Shown piece by piece: positions 1 to 8,095 of a stretch of DNA of 64,000 nucleotides (positions within the stretch are counted from its first letter, which is position 1; each line of letters starts with the position of its first letter). The DNA is from an uncultured Bacilli bacterium. GTDB taxonomy: Bacteria > Bacillota_I > Bacilli_A > RF39 > UBA660. The DNA lies in the NCBI GenBank assembly GCA_934119965.1, contig CAKOTA010000004.1, positions 18,364 through 82,363 of the forward strand. The letters run 5' to 3'. The notes below the pieces were generated by a model. The model worked only from the letters and a program-made list of their open reading frames with translations. It did no database searches and had not been told where the DNA came from. The translations under genes were made by a program, and so were the position numbers.

Positions 1-201
1 AATATTAATAACAATACAAATATTGAACAAACTGATGAACCATTTACAAATATTCTTTCAAAAGAAAGAATTAATTATGAAAATATTACCGAAAAGGATA
101 TGAATTCAATTTATGAAAATATAGGGAAAAATGAGACACTAGTAAATTTCATAAATAGAATGACTGAAATATTTGGCGAGCCTGAACCAATAGAAGATTA
201 G
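1..201 (+). CDS. C-terminal end of an unidentified protein (partial)
   Basis: An open frame runs from the window edge to a TAG at 199-201 and gives 66 residues. The segment is polar and rich in Asn, Glu and Ile, with an asparagine-rich start and an acidic end (GEPEPIED). It has no membrane segment or motif that I recognise. A hairpin terminator overlaps its stop codon, so it is the last gene of its transcription unit. The start lies outside the window and I cannot name the protein. Confidence 0.7.
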   Translation, partial: NINNNTNIEQTDEPFTNILSKERINYENITEKDMNSIYENIGKNETLVNFINRMTEIFGEPEPIED

Positions 202-218
202 TTAACTAATCTTTTTTT
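196..218 (+). terminator. Rho-independent terminator
   Basis: GATTAG and CTAATC form a 6-bp stem around TTAA, followed by seven T. The left arm includes the stop codon of the partial upstream gene. Confidence 0.8.
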
Positions 219-274
219 GATTAATAAGTATAAAAAACACAATAAAAATGATATAATTATTATAGGTGAAATAA

Positions 275-856
275 ATGAATAAAGATGAAAAGAAAAGTTT
301 AAAAAAACAATTACAATCTAAAAAGAAAAAAGAATTAGTTAATTATAATTGGATTATTAAAATAACATTACTTACATTTGTAATATCATTATTATTTACA
401 ACTTTTTCTGAAATTGTAATTCCAAATGTTAATGTTGTCATTGGAATATTATTGTTAATAATTTTTATTTTATTAGGAATTATATTTGATATGATAGGTG
501 TTTCTGTAACTGCTGCTGATATTGTTCCATTTAATTCAATGAATTCTAGAAAAATTAAAGGAGCTGATATAGCTGTAACATTTAAAAAGAATGCTGATAA
601 AGTATCAAGTTTTTGTAATGATGTAGTAGGAGATATATGTGGTATTGTATCAGGTAGTGCGGGAAGTATAATTGCTTTATCAATTGCTAACGCATTTAAA
701 TTTAATAAATTTTATGTAATGTTAATAGTTACAGCTTTAGTAGCTTCATTAACAATTGGAGGTAAAGCTTTAGGAAAAGGTTTTGCTATAAATAAAAGTA
801 ATACAATTTTATATAAATTTTCTAAATTTGTATCATATTTTTATAAGAAAAAATGA
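275..856 (+). CDS. Small integral membrane protein, possibly CorB/DUF21-like
   Basis: The 193-residue protein starts with a very basic, lysine-rich tail (residues 1-23). Two close hydrophobic segments follow (about 28-48 and 53-75), then a loop with a GADIAVTFKKNADKVSSF stretch, then further hydrophobic segments near 115-138 and 145-165, and a basic C-terminus. Small proteins of this layout in Clostridia and Bacilli are often labelled Mg/Co transporter CorB-like because they resemble the DUF21 membrane domain. I see no CBS domains, so full transporter function is not supported. A TATAAT-type -10 and an AGGTGA ribosome site precede the ATG. The stop overlaps the next start by 4 bases, so the two genes are probably co-transcribed. 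Confidence 0.75.
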   Translation: MNKDEKKSLKKQLQSKKKKELVNYNWIIKITLLTFVISLLFTTFSEIVIPNVNVVIGILLLIIFILLGIIFDMIGVSVTAADIVPFNSMNSRKIKGADIAVTFKKNADKVSSFCNDVVGDICGIVSGSAGSIIALSIANAFKFNKFYVMLIVTALVASLTIGGKALGKGFAINKSNTILYKFSKFVSYFYKKK

Positions 857-1263
857 GAGCAATTTATATAAGTATAAATCCAATTCATCTAAGAAGAATT
901 GAAAACAAAACTAAAAATTATGAATTTAGATCTTTTAATCCTAAAGAAAAAATAGATTTTCTATATGTTTATGAAACAGTTCCAACTTCCTCATTAAAAT
1001 ATATAATAAAAATTGGAGAAATTATTGAATTTCCAAATAAAATAGACGAATTAGGAATTGGCAATAAAGAATTTAATGAAAAATTAACAAAATATAAATA
1101 TGCCTATCAAATAAAACATTTTTATGAATTAGAAAATCCCATTGTTTTAAAAGAATTAAGAGAAAAATATAAATTTACACCACCACAAGGATATGCATAT
1201 GATACAAGATATGAAGAATTAACAAAATATATAATAAATACTGATAAAAAAATAATATTTTAA
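853..1263 (+). CDS. ASCH/PUA-like domain protein
   Basis: The 136-residue protein starts with a beta strand and then a P-x-H-L-R-R-I-x-x-K-x-K-N-Y-E-F-R signature. This matches the ASCH family, in which a helix leads into a K-x-Y-E-F-R strand. ASCH domains have a PUA-like fold and are thought to bind RNA or modified nucleotides. No other domain is present, so it is a stand-alone ASCH-type protein with unknown target. It overlaps the upstream membrane protein gene by 4 bases (ATGA) and ends inside a hairpin terminator. The family call is by motif; the function is not established. Confidence 0.65.
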   Translation: MRAIYISINPIHLRRIENKTKNYEFRSFNPKEKIDFLYVYETVPTSSLKYIIKIGEIIEFPNKIDELGIGNKEFNEKLTKYKYAYQIKHFYELENPIVLKELREKYKFTPPQGYAYDTRYEELTKYIINTDKKIIF

Positions 1264-1277
1264 AATATTATTTTTTT
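1251..1277 (+). terminator. Rho-independent terminator
   Basis: AATAATATT and AATATTATT pair around TTAA, followed by a T run. The left arm lies in the last codons of the ASCH-like gene. Confidence 0.75.
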
Positions 1278-1281
1278 GTAC

Positions 1282-1308
1282 ACTTTTAGCCTATAAAAGC
1301 ATAAATTA
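1282..1308 (+). promoter_or_regulatory. Candidate SigK-type sporulation promoter of cotE
   Basis: An AC at 1282-1283 is followed, after exactly 16 bases, by CATAAATTA at 1300-1308. This fits the Bacillus SigK pattern AC-N16-CATAnnnTA. In B. subtilis cotE is transcribed by SigE and SigK. The pattern is short and could occur by chance in AT-rich DNA, so its position directly before cotE is the main support. Confidence 0.45.
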
Positions 1309-1324
1309 ATGTAGAGGTGATTAT

Positions 1325-1864
1325 ATGTCTTCATTTAAAGAAATTGTAACTAAGGCTATTATCGGAAAAGGGAAAAAACATTTTAAAAATAGTTATTCAA
1401 TAACTACTGAAAATGTTCCTACAACAGTATTAGGATGTTGGGTAATAAATCATAAATTTAAGGGTTATAAATCCGGTGATAAAATAGGTGTTGACGGTTC
1501 TTACGATGTAAACATTTGGTATTCTTATGATAACGATTCTAAAACAATGGTCGTAAATAAAAAAGTAACATATAATGATTTATTTAATGTAAAAGTTAAA
1601 GAAAATGCTGACTTAACAAGTGATACCGATATAATAGTCAGAACATTAAAACAACCTAATTGTGTTAAAGTAGATATAGATAATGGAAATATTAACTTTG
1701 AAATTGAAAAAGAACTAGGAGTAGAAATAATAGGAGAAACAAAAGTAAAAATAAGTATTGAAGAAGATGAAGAACCATGGGATGATATTGAAGATGAAGT
1801 AACAGAAGAAACATTAAATGAAATAGATGAAAATGTTAAAGAAGATTATATAGAAAACACGTAA
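1325..1864 (+). CDS. cotE: Outer spore coat morphogenetic protein CotE
   Basis: CotE directs assembly of the outer coat around the forespore in Bacillus. The 179 residues closely match the family length (181 in B. subtilis). The order of conserved blocks is the same: an N-terminal EIVTKAIIGKGKK helix, then PTTVLGCWVINHKF, GSYDVNIWYSYD, a LKQPNC motif near residue 117, GETKVKISIEEDEEPW, and a long acidic tail. The start has a good AGAGGTGA site. The gene stands alone between two terminators, as expected for a gene with its own developmental control, and a SigK-like promoter candidate lies just upstream. Family assignment is confident; that this organism still makes spores is an inference. Confidence 0.92.
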   Translation: MSSFKEIVTKAIIGKGKKHFKNSYSITTENVPTTVLGCWVINHKFKGYKSGDKIGVDGSYDVNIWYSYDNDSKTMVVNKKVTYNDLFNVKVKENADLTSDTDIIVRTLKQPNCVKVDIDNGNINFEIEKELGVEIIGETKVKISIEEDEEPWDDIEDEVTEETLNEIDENVKEDYIENT

Positions 1865-1875
1865 GTGTTTTTTTT
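1855..1875 (+). terminator. Terminator after cotE
   Basis: AAACAC and GTGTTT pair around GTAA, followed by T residues. The stem spans the cotE stop codon. Confidence 0.7.
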
Positions 1876-1893
1876 GGTGTTAATAAAAAAAGG

Positions 1894-1922
1894 TTGACAC
1901 TAATATAATATTATGATATCAT
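1894..1922 (+). promoter_or_regulatory. SigA-type promoter of rpsP
   Basis: A perfect TTGACA (1894-1899) is separated by 17 bases from TATCAT (1917-1922), directly upstream of the rpsP ribosome binding site. Confidence 0.75.
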
Positions 1923-1947
1923 TGATATAGTGAATGGAGGGAAAACT

Positions 1948-2232
1948 ATGGCAGTTAAATTAAGACTTAAAAGAATGGGTGCTAAAAAAAGACCATTTTA
2001 TCGTATAGTAGCAGCTGACTCTAGAGTAAAAAGAGATGGAAAAGATATCGAATTAGTAGGTACTTATAATCCAATAATGGAACCAGCTGAAATAAAAATC
2101 AATGAAGAAATCGCACTTAAATGGTTAAATAATGGAGCTATCCCAACTGATACAGTTAGAGATTTATTAAGTAAACAAGGAATTATGAAAAAATTCCATG
2201 AATCAAAAATGACTAAAAAAGAAGGTAAATAA
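1948..2232 (+). CDS. rpsP: 30S ribosomal protein S16
   Basis: S16 binds 16S rRNA in the body of the small subunit. The 94 residues start with the family signature MAVKLRLKRMGAKKRPFYRI, followed by VAADSR and VGTYNP. An in-frame GTG at 1930 exists, but GGAGGG at 1937-1942 places translation at the ATG at 1948, which gives the standard N-terminus. It is followed two bases later by the KH-domain gene, as in Bacillus. A SigA-type promoter lies immediately upstream. Confidence 0.98.
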   Translation: MAVKLRLKRMGAKKRPFYRIVAADSRVKRDGKDIELVGTYNPIMEPAEIKINEEIALKWLNNGAIPTDTVRDLLSKQGIMKKFHESKMTKKEGK

Positions 2233-2234
2233 TT

Positions 2235-2477
2235 ATGAATTTAGTTGAACTTACCGAATATTTAGTCAAAAACATTGTAAAAGATCCTGAATCAGTTACA
2301 GTTAAATCATTTGAAGATGATGATTTCATTACTATTGAAGTATTAGTGAATAGTGATGAAATGGGAACTTTAATTGGAAAAAATGGTATGAATGCAAGTG
2401 CTATCAGAACTATTGTTCAAGCAGCTTCATATAATAAAGGTGAAAAAAAAGTTAAAATTAATATTGATTCTATATAA
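2235..2477 (+). CDS. khpA: KH-domain RNA-binding protein KhpA (YlqC)
   Basis: KhpA is a single-KH RNA-binding protein that partners with KhpB/Jag in Gram-positive bacteria. The 80 residues match the family length, with the KH loop G-K-N-G within LIGKNGMNASAIRTIV near residues 47-62. It lies two bases after rpsP, the usual position of ylqC, and shares its promoter. It ends in a strong terminator. The ribosome binding site (AAGGTAA in the rpsP tail) is weak, which suggests translational coupling. Confidence 0.93.
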   Translation: MNLVELTEYLVKNIVKDPESVTVKSFEDDDFITIEVLVNSDEMGTLIGKNGMNASAIRTIVQAASYNKGEKKVKINIDSI

Positions 2478-2494
2478 AATCAATATTTTTTTTT
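2460..2494 (+). terminator. Terminator of the rpsP-khpA unit
   Basis: AATATTGATT and AATCAATATT form a 10-bp perfect stem around an 8-base loop containing the khpA stop, followed by a run of T. Confidence 0.9.
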
Positions 2495-2579
2495 GAATTA
2501 AATTTTGTAAAAATCAGTAAAATTAACTAATTTAATTCAAAAATTATTAAAATAATGTTATAATAATAATGGTGAATTT

Positions 2580-3311
2580 ATGAAAAAGATAAAAGACACA
2601 GATATCAACTACATAAGATATGGAAATAAAAAAGGAAAGACTTTAGTATTGCTACACGGTTGGGGTCAAAATATTGAAATGATGAAACCAATAGGTGATG
2701 CATTTAGTGAAACAAACGATATCATAATATTTGATTTACCAGGACATGGTGGGAGTAGTGAGCCTCCATTCGATTGGCAAGTAATAGATTTTGTTAATTG
2801 TATAAAAGAATGTTTAAAAGAATTAAAAATAGAAAAACCAATACTAATTGGACATTCATTTGGGGGAAAAATAAGTTTACTTTATGCAAGTATGTATGAA
2901 GTTGAAAAACTTATTTTATTCGGAAGCCCATTTAAAAAAGAAATAAAAAAAATAAGTACAAAAACGAAAATATTAAAAAAATTAAAAAAAGTTCCAGGAT
3001 TAAATAAATTTGAAGAATTTGCTAAAAAACATATTGGTTCAACAGATTATAAAAATGCTTCTCCAATAATGAGAAAAATATTAGTAAATACAGTAAATTT
3101 AGATATAACTGAAGAAGTAAAAAAAATAAAATGTCCAACAATTATAATTTGGGGAACATTAGATGAAGCAGTACCTTTAGAAGATGCATACGAATTAGAA
3201 ACTTTAATAAAAGATGCAGCTGTAATAGAATATGAAAATTGTACACACTATGCATACTTAGAAAGATTAGGACAAACAATAAATATAATAAATAATTTTA
3301 TTAAGGAGTGA
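2580..3311 (+). CDS. Alpha/beta hydrolase
   Basis: This is a 243-residue alpha/beta-hydrolase. Visible features are the oxyanion-region LLHGWGQN near residue 26, DLPGHGGS near residue 56, the nucleophile elbow GHSFGGK near residue 95, a late acidic residue in WGTLDEAVP, and the catalytic His in CTHYAYLE near the C-terminus. The triad is therefore complete. No signal peptide is present, so it is cytoplasmic. The substrate cannot be read from the sequence. A TATAAT at 2559-2564 precedes it. The next gene starts six bases after its stop, so it may be co-transcribed with the cell-wall genes downstream. Confidence 0.85.
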   Translation: MKKIKDTDINYIRYGNKKGKTLVLLHGWGQNIEMMKPIGDAFSETNDIIIFDLPGHGGSSEPPFDWQVIDFVNCIKECLKELKIEKPILIGHSFGGKISLLYASMYEVEKLILFGSPFKKEIKKISTKTKILKKLKKVPGLNKFEEFAKKHIGSTDYKNASPIMRKILVNTVNLDITEEVKKIKCPTIIIWGTLDEAVPLEDAYELETLIKDAAVIEYENCTHYAYLERLGQTINIINNFIKE

Positions 3312-3316
3312 AAAAT

Positions 3317-4906
3317 ATGTTAATGAAGTTTATAGTAACATTACTTCCTATATTGATATATACATATATTAAAACAAGAAAATCATTTCAAATGTTACAA
3401 CAAAATTGGTATAATGATGGATCAAGATATATAAAATGGATTAATAAAAATTTAAAAAAAGTTTTTTGTAATCTAGATGTATTATTCATTTTTGTAATAC
3501 CATTTATATTTATTAAAAGTGACATATTATTAATGGTATTAGTAATAATTTTTTATACATTTTTGTCTTTATATAATTTACACAATCAAACTACATCAAA
3601 ATTAGAATTAAAAGTAACGAAAAGAGTAAAAAGACTATTTGTAACAGAATTAATATTATATTTAATACCAAACATAATATTTTCTTTAACATTTAAGGAA
3701 AATAATTTAGGAATATATTATTTAGTAATAGGATTAATGGTTTATTTGAATTATTATGTAACATTTGTAGCGAATTTAATAAATAAACCAATTGAGAAGT
3801 TTTTAGCAAGTCGTTTTAAGAAAAAAGCTATTAAAAAATTAAAAGAATTACCTTCATTAGAAGTTGTAGGAATTACAGGATCTTATGGAAAAACAAGTAG
3901 TAAAAATATCTTAAATGACATATTAAGCATTAAATATAATTCATTACCAACTCCAAAAAACTTTAATACACCAGTTGGATTAATAATAACAATAAATAAT
4001 TATTTGGATAAATTCAATGATATATTTATAGCTGAAATGGGAGCATTTAAAAGGGGCGAAATAAAAGAACTATGTGATTTAGTTAAACCTAAATATGGGA
4101 TATTGACTAAAATTGGGGTGGCACATCTAGAAAGCTTTGGCTCTCAAGAAAATATTCAAAAAGGGAAATTTGAATTAATTGAATCATTACCAAGTGATGG
4201 AATAGCTGTATTAAATGGTGATGATAAATTACAAGTTAATTATAAATTAAAAAACAAAGTAAAAACTGTTTGGATTGGAATTGAAAATGAAAATGTTGAT
4301 GTTAGAGCAACAAATATAAAATTAAATAGTGACGGAACAACATTTGATTGTATATTTAAAGGTGATAAAAAGAAATATAAATTTGAAACAAAACTATTAG
4401 GGAAAGCAAATATCTATAATATACTTGCGGGAATTGCTTTAGGAAAAGAACTTGGAATAACTATAAAACAACTACAAATGGGAGTAAAAAAAGTAAAACC
4501 AGTAGAACATAGACTAGAACTTAAAAAAATGGGTATAATTAATATAATAGATGATGCATATAATGCAAATCCTGATGGAACAAAAATGGCTTTAGATGTA
4601 CTAGAAAATATGCCTGGTAAAAGAATAGTAATCTCTTCAGGAATGATTGAACTTGGAAATAAATCATATGAACTTAATAAAGAATTAGGAACTTATATGA
4701 GCAAAAAAACAGATATAGCTATACTACTAGGAAAAGAACAAACAAAACCAATATATGAAGGATTAATTGAAAAAAAATTCAAAAAAAATAATATTTATGT
4801 ATTAAATAATATAAATGAAGCCTTTGAATTAGTTAATAAATTAGTAGATAAAGAAACATATGTATTAGTTCAAAGCGATTTACCTGATATATTTGATGAG
4901 AAGTAG
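3317..4906 (+). CDS. murF: Membrane-anchored MurF-type Mur ligase
   Basis: MurF joins D-Ala-D-Ala to UDP-MurNAc-tripeptide in the ATP-dependent peptidoglycan pathway. The ATP-binding loop GITGSYGKTSSK is at about residues 185-196. The central domain has the FNTPVGL and IAEMGAF blocks, and the MurF hallmark AYNANPDGTKMAL appears near residue 415. The first 175 residues or so are unusual. They form about five hydrophobic segments with short basic loops and show none of the expected N-terminal UDP-MurNAc-binding domain. ATG 3317 is chosen over GTG 3308 because AAGGAG at 3303-3308 fits it. Ddl, which makes the D-Ala-D-Ala substrate, follows after 13 bases. The catalytic domains are clear; the role of the membrane region is unknown. 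Confidence 0.85.
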   Translation: MLMKFIVTLLPILIYTYIKTRKSFQMLQQNWYNDGSRYIKWINKNLKKVFCNLDVLFIFVIPFIFIKSDILLMVLVIIFYTFLSLYNLHNQTTSKLELKVTKRVKRLFVTELILYLIPNIIFSLTFKENNLGIYYLVIGLMVYLNYYVTFVANLINKPIEKFLASRFKKKAIKKLKELPSLEVVGITGSYGKTSSKNILNDILSIKYNSLPTPKNFNTPVGLIITINNYLDKFNDIFIAEMGAFKRGEIKELCDLVKPKYGILTKIGVAHLESFGSQENIQKGKFELIESLPSDGIAVLNGDDKLQVNYKLKNKVKTVWIGIENENVDVRATNIKLNSDGTTFDCIFKGDKKKYKFETKLLGKANIYNILAGIALGKELGITIKQLQMGVKKVKPVEHRLELKKMGIINIIDDAYNANPDGTKMALDVLENMPGKRIVISSGMIELGNKSYELNKELGTYMSKKTDIAILLGKEQTKPIYEGLIEKKFKKNNIYVLNNINEAFELVNKLVDKETYVLVQSDLPDIFDEK

Positions 4907-4919
4907 AAAGAGTGATAGT

Positions 4920-6104
4920 ATGAAAATAAAATTAGGAGTAATATTTGGTGGCGAATCAGTAGAACACGAAGTAAGTATTATAACTGCTGTTCAAGCTATG
5001 AATAATATTGATAAAGATAAATACGATATAATACCAATATACATTAGTAAAGATAGAATTTGGTATACTGGTAAAATGTTAATGGAAATAGATGTATATA
5101 AAGACTTTAATGAATTAAAAAAATATGCTAAACAAGTTACTTTAGCCAAAACAAAAAGAGGATTTTGTTTATTAAAAACAAATGGATTATTCAATAAAGT
5201 AGTAGATGAACTAGATATCGTATTTCCAATTGTCCACGGAAAAGGAGTTGAAGATGGTTCTCTAGCTGGATTCTTAGAAACAGTTGGAATTCCATATGTA
5301 GGTCCTTCTATGTTAGGAGCAAGTTTAGGACAAGATAAAGTTGTAATGAAACAAGTAATGGAAGCAAATAATATACCTGTACCAGCTTATACTTGGTTTT
5401 ATGATAATGAATATTTAGATGATTCTAAAAAAATACTAAAAAATATTAAAGAAATTGGTTATCCAGTAATAGTAAAACCAGCCAATTTAGGTAGCAGTGT
5501 TGGTATAACAGTTTCCAAAACTGAAAAAGATGTTGTAAAAGCTATAGATGAAGCAATTAAATACGATAATAAAATAGTAGTTGAAAAAATAATCGAAAAC
5601 CTAATTGAAGTTAATTGCAGTGTAATGGGTAATAATGAATATCAAGATACAAGTGTTATTGATGAAGTTATTACTAAAAACGAATTTTTAACATTTAGTG
5701 ATAAATATCTAGGAAATGGTAAAAAAGGAAAATTAAAAACTTCTAGTAAGGGTATGGTAGCAACAGATAGAATAATTCCTGCTAGAATTAATAAAAAACT
5801 AGAAGAAGAAGTAATTAAATATTCTAAAGAAACATTTAGAGCTTTAAACTTAAAAGGAATTGCTAGAATTGACTTTTTAATTGATAAAAAGAATGAAAAA
5901 GTATATGTAAATGAACCAAACACAATTCCAGGTTCTTTAGCATTCTATCTATGGAAAGCAAAAGGAATTGAATACAAAAAATTGTTAGATGATGTTATTA
6001 AATTAACCATTAAAGAATATAAAGAAAACTCTAAAAAAACTACTTCATTTGAATCTAATATATTAAGTGGTTATAATGGTGGTTTAAAAGGATTAAAGAA
6101 ATAA
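4920..6104 (+). CDS. ddl: D-alanine--D-alanine ligase
   Basis: Ddl makes the D-Ala-D-Ala dipeptide for peptidoglycan. The 394-residue ATP-grasp protein shows the N-terminal GVIFGGESVEHEVSI, the central FPIVHGKGVEDGSLAG, GIPYVGPSMLGASLGQDK, the ATP-binding PVIVKPANLGSSVGI, and the C-terminal ARIDFLID and VNEPNTIPGS blocks. An in-frame TTG at 4893 exists, but the ATG at 4920 gives the family N-terminus and lies just after the murF stop. The gene ends in a hairpin with a T run, so it is probably the last gene of the hydrolase-murF-ddl unit. Confidence 0.96.
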   Translation: MKIKLGVIFGGESVEHEVSIITAVQAMNNIDKDKYDIIPIYISKDRIWYTGKMLMEIDVYKDFNELKKYAKQVTLAKTKRGFCLLKTNGLFNKVVDELDIVFPIVHGKGVEDGSLAGFLETVGIPYVGPSMLGASLGQDKVVMKQVMEANNIPVPAYTWFYDNEYLDDSKKILKNIKEIGYPVIVKPANLGSSVGITVSKTEKDVVKAIDEAIKYDNKIVVEKIIENLIEVNCSVMGNNEYQDTSVIDEVITKNEFLTFSDKYLGNGKKGKLKTSSKGMVATDRIIPARINKKLEEEVIKYSKETFRALNLKGIARIDFLIDKKNEKVYVNEPNTIPGSLAFYLWKAKGIEYKKLLDDVIKLTIKEYKENSKKTTSFESNILSGYNGGLKGLKK

Positions 6105-6135
6105 GTTTTACTTATTCTTTTTAATAGGTGATAAT

Positions 6136-7410
6136 ATGAAATTTATTGATAATATAGAATTAACTGAATATGAAGAATTTGTAGAAAAAAATGAATATAA
6201 ATCTCATTTTCTACAATCATCAATGTGGGGAGAATTTTCTTCAATCGATAAAGGATTAATTCCTCATTATGTAGGCTTAAAAGAAAATGAAAAATTAGTA
6301 TGTGCGACACTACTATTAGAAAAAAAATTAGTATTTGGTTATTCCTACTTTTATGCACCGAGAGGATATGTAATAAATTTTGAAGACTTCAATTTATTAA
6401 AAACATTCACAAATGAATTAAAAAAATATGTAAAAAAGCATAAAGGCATATTTATTAAAATTGACCCTGATGTAATTATAAAAAAATATAATTATAAAGA
6501 TGAAGAAATAGAAGTAAAAACTAATGCATATGATAATTTAAAAAAATTAGGTTATAAACATTTAGGTTTTACTAAAAGATTTGAAACAACACAACCAAGA
6601 TTTTCTTTTAGAATTGATTTCAATCAACCATTCGAACAAGTTGAAGAACATTTTTCTAAAACAACTAAACAACGAATAAAAAAAGCTAATGATTTAGATG
6701 TATCGGTTACTTTATCAGATGATATAGAGGCATTTTATAATTTGATGAATATAACTGAAAACAGAAAAGGCTTTGTAACTCATAATAAAAAATATTATCA
6801 AGATTTATATAATATATTTAGTAAGAAAAACAAATGTAATATTTTTTTAGGTAGTGTTGATATTGATAAGATTATTTCTAAAAATAAAGATATTATTTTA
6901 GAAATAGAAAATGAAATGAAGGAAATAAAAAAACTTGATAATTTAAGTAAGAGTATGAAAACTAAATTAAATGAATTAGAAAAAAGAAAAGAAAAACTAT
7001 TGAATGATAATATTAAATATCAAGAAGAAAAAGAACAATATGGAAATAATATAATATTGAGTGCTCATTTTATTGTTGAATATGGAAACAAGGCTTGGGT
7101 ACTATATGCCGGAAATCACGATATTTTATCTTATACATATGCCAATTATAAGACATATTTTGAACATATTAAATATTATTACGATAAAGGAATAAAAATA
7201 TATGACCAATTTGGAACAGTTGGTAAATTAGAAGAAAATGATCCTTTATTAGGACTACATGAGTTTAAGAAAAAATTTGGTGGTGATTATGTTGAATTTG
7301 TTGGTGAGTTCGATTTAATTACCAATAAATTGATGTATTTCTTATTTAAAAAACTAGTTCCATTTTACAGAAATAGAAAATTTAAACAAAATATCAAAAA
7401 AAATTCGTAA
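6136..7410 (+). CDS. FemAB-family aminoacyltransferase (interpeptide bridge formation)
   Basis: Fem/MurM-type enzymes add amino acids from aminoacyl-tRNA to lipid II to build peptidoglycan cross-bridges. The 424-residue protein has the two-lobed FemAB pattern. The N-terminal lobe has HFLQSSMWGEF and FYAPRGYVINF. The RIDFNQPFEQVEEHFSKTTK region is near residue 165. The C-terminal lobe has KAWVLYAGNHD and YDQFGTVGK. A charged helical insert of about 55 residues (roughly 246-302) looks like the coiled-coil arm of the family. An AGGTGATAAT site precedes the ATG. A tRNA-Lys gene follows directly, which fits lysine as a possible donor, but this is only suggestive. The amino acid added cannot be read from the sequence. 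Confidence 0.85.
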   Translation: MKFIDNIELTEYEEFVEKNEYKSHFLQSSMWGEFSSIDKGLIPHYVGLKENEKLVCATLLLEKKLVFGYSYFYAPRGYVINFEDFNLLKTFTNELKKYVKKHKGIFIKIDPDVIIKKYNYKDEEIEVKTNAYDNLKKLGYKHLGFTKRFETTQPRFSFRIDFNQPFEQVEEHFSKTTKQRIKKANDLDVSVTLSDDIEAFYNLMNITENRKGFVTHNKKYYQDLYNIFSKKNKCNIFLGSVDIDKIISKNKDIILEIENEMKEIKKLDNLSKSMKTKLNELEKRKEKLLNDNIKYQEEKEQYGNNIILSAHFIVEYGNKAWVLYAGNHDILSYTYANYKTYFEHIKYYYDKGIKIYDQFGTVGKLEENDPLLGLHEFKKKFGGDYVEFVGEFDLITNKLMYFLFKKLVPFYRNRKFKQNIKKNS

Positions 7411-7457
7411 AAAAATGTATTTTTTTGAAAAATATGTTATAATGATATTGTTGTTTT

Positions 7458-7533
7458 GTCTCGTTAGCTCAGTTGGTAGAGCAACAGACTCTTAATCTGT
7501 GGGTCTAGGGTTCGAGCCCCTAACGGGACACCA
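7458..7533 (+). tRNA. tRNA-Lys (anticodon CTT)
   Basis: The 76-base cloverleaf is complete. The acceptor arm GTCTCGT pairs with ACGGGAC (one G-T), the D arm contains AGCTCAGTTGGTAGAGC, the anticodon stem ACAGA/TCTGT encloses loop CTCTTAA with anticodon CTT at 7491-7493, and the T loop is TTCGAGC. The terminal CCA is encoded at 7531-7533. A TATAAT at 7438-7443 lies about 15 bases upstream. Confidence 0.97.
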
Positions 7534-7547
7534 ATAAGAATTTTAGA

Positions 7548-7571
7548 GCAACTTGAAATATAGTTGTTTTT
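7548..7571 (+). terminator. Terminator after tRNA-Lys
   Basis: CAACT and AGTTG pair around an 8-base loop, followed by five T. Confidence 0.7.
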
Positions 7572-7585
7572 ATATTTAAAATAAA

Positions 7586-7615
7586 TTGACATTTCTATAA
7601 CATATATGTTATCAT
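7586..7615 (+). promoter_or_regulatory. Promoter with overlapping 16-bp palindromic operator (toxin-antitoxin operon)
   Basis: TTGACA (7586-7591) is followed after 18 bases by TATCAT (7610-7615). The perfect palindrome ATAACATATATGTTAT (7597-7612) fills the spacer and covers part of the -10. A dimeric repressor bound here would block polymerase. The HTH protein encoded last in the operon is the obvious candidate. Confidence 0.7.
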
Positions 7616-7633
7616 TGCTATGAGGTGATGGTC

Positions 7634-8095
7634 ATGTCAAAATTTATTGATGAAGTTATTAAAAATGATGACTTACTAATTTATAATGATGTATATAAGA
7701 ATTTAGAGCCAGACGAAGTTGGATTTTATATTGGTGAAAAGTTAAATGTATATGGATCATATAAAATTGGGGATATTGTATATGTTAGTAAATACAAAAA
7801 TAAAAATGTAAATAAACATTTATTTGTTATAGTTGATGAAGAAAATAGAGGAATAGATATGGATTATTTTTGTATGTTAATTTCATCAAAATTGGATAAG
7901 TTAAAATATGAAAGTAATGTATTATTAAAAAAAGATAATATGAATAATTTGAATAAAGATAGTATTGTTAAAACTGATAAAACTTATTTAATAGAACATA
8001 ATGATATTGATTTTTCTATCGGTAAAATTGATGAAAGCTTAATCGATGAATTTAAACGAATTTATTTAAAAAGCAAAAAAGGAGTTGTAGCATAA
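7634..8095 (+). CDS. PemK/MazF-like protein, copy 1
   Basis: The 153-residue protein has a C-terminal region that resembles PemK/MazF endoribonuclease toxins: GDIVYVSKYKNKN, then LFVIVDEEN, a LISSK strand, LNKDSIVKTDKTY, and a final GKIDESLIDEFKRIYL helix. The assignment is by pattern; no catalytic residue can be named with certainty. The ATG at 7634 is used because AGGTGA lies five bases upstream and the second copy starts with the same MSKFIDE. The gene overlaps copy 2 by one base. A strong promoter with a palindromic operator lies upstream. An alternative is a related non-toxic regulator, since the N-terminal 45 residues are not part of standard MazF. Confidence 0.65.
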   Translation: MSKFIDEVIKNDDLLIYNDVYKNLEPDEVGFYIGEKLNVYGSYKIGDIVYVSKYKNKNVNKHLFVIVDEENRGIDMDYFCMLISSKLDKLKYESNVLLKKDNMNNLNKDSIVKTDKTYLIEHNDIDFSIGKIDESLIDEFKRIYLKSKKGVVA

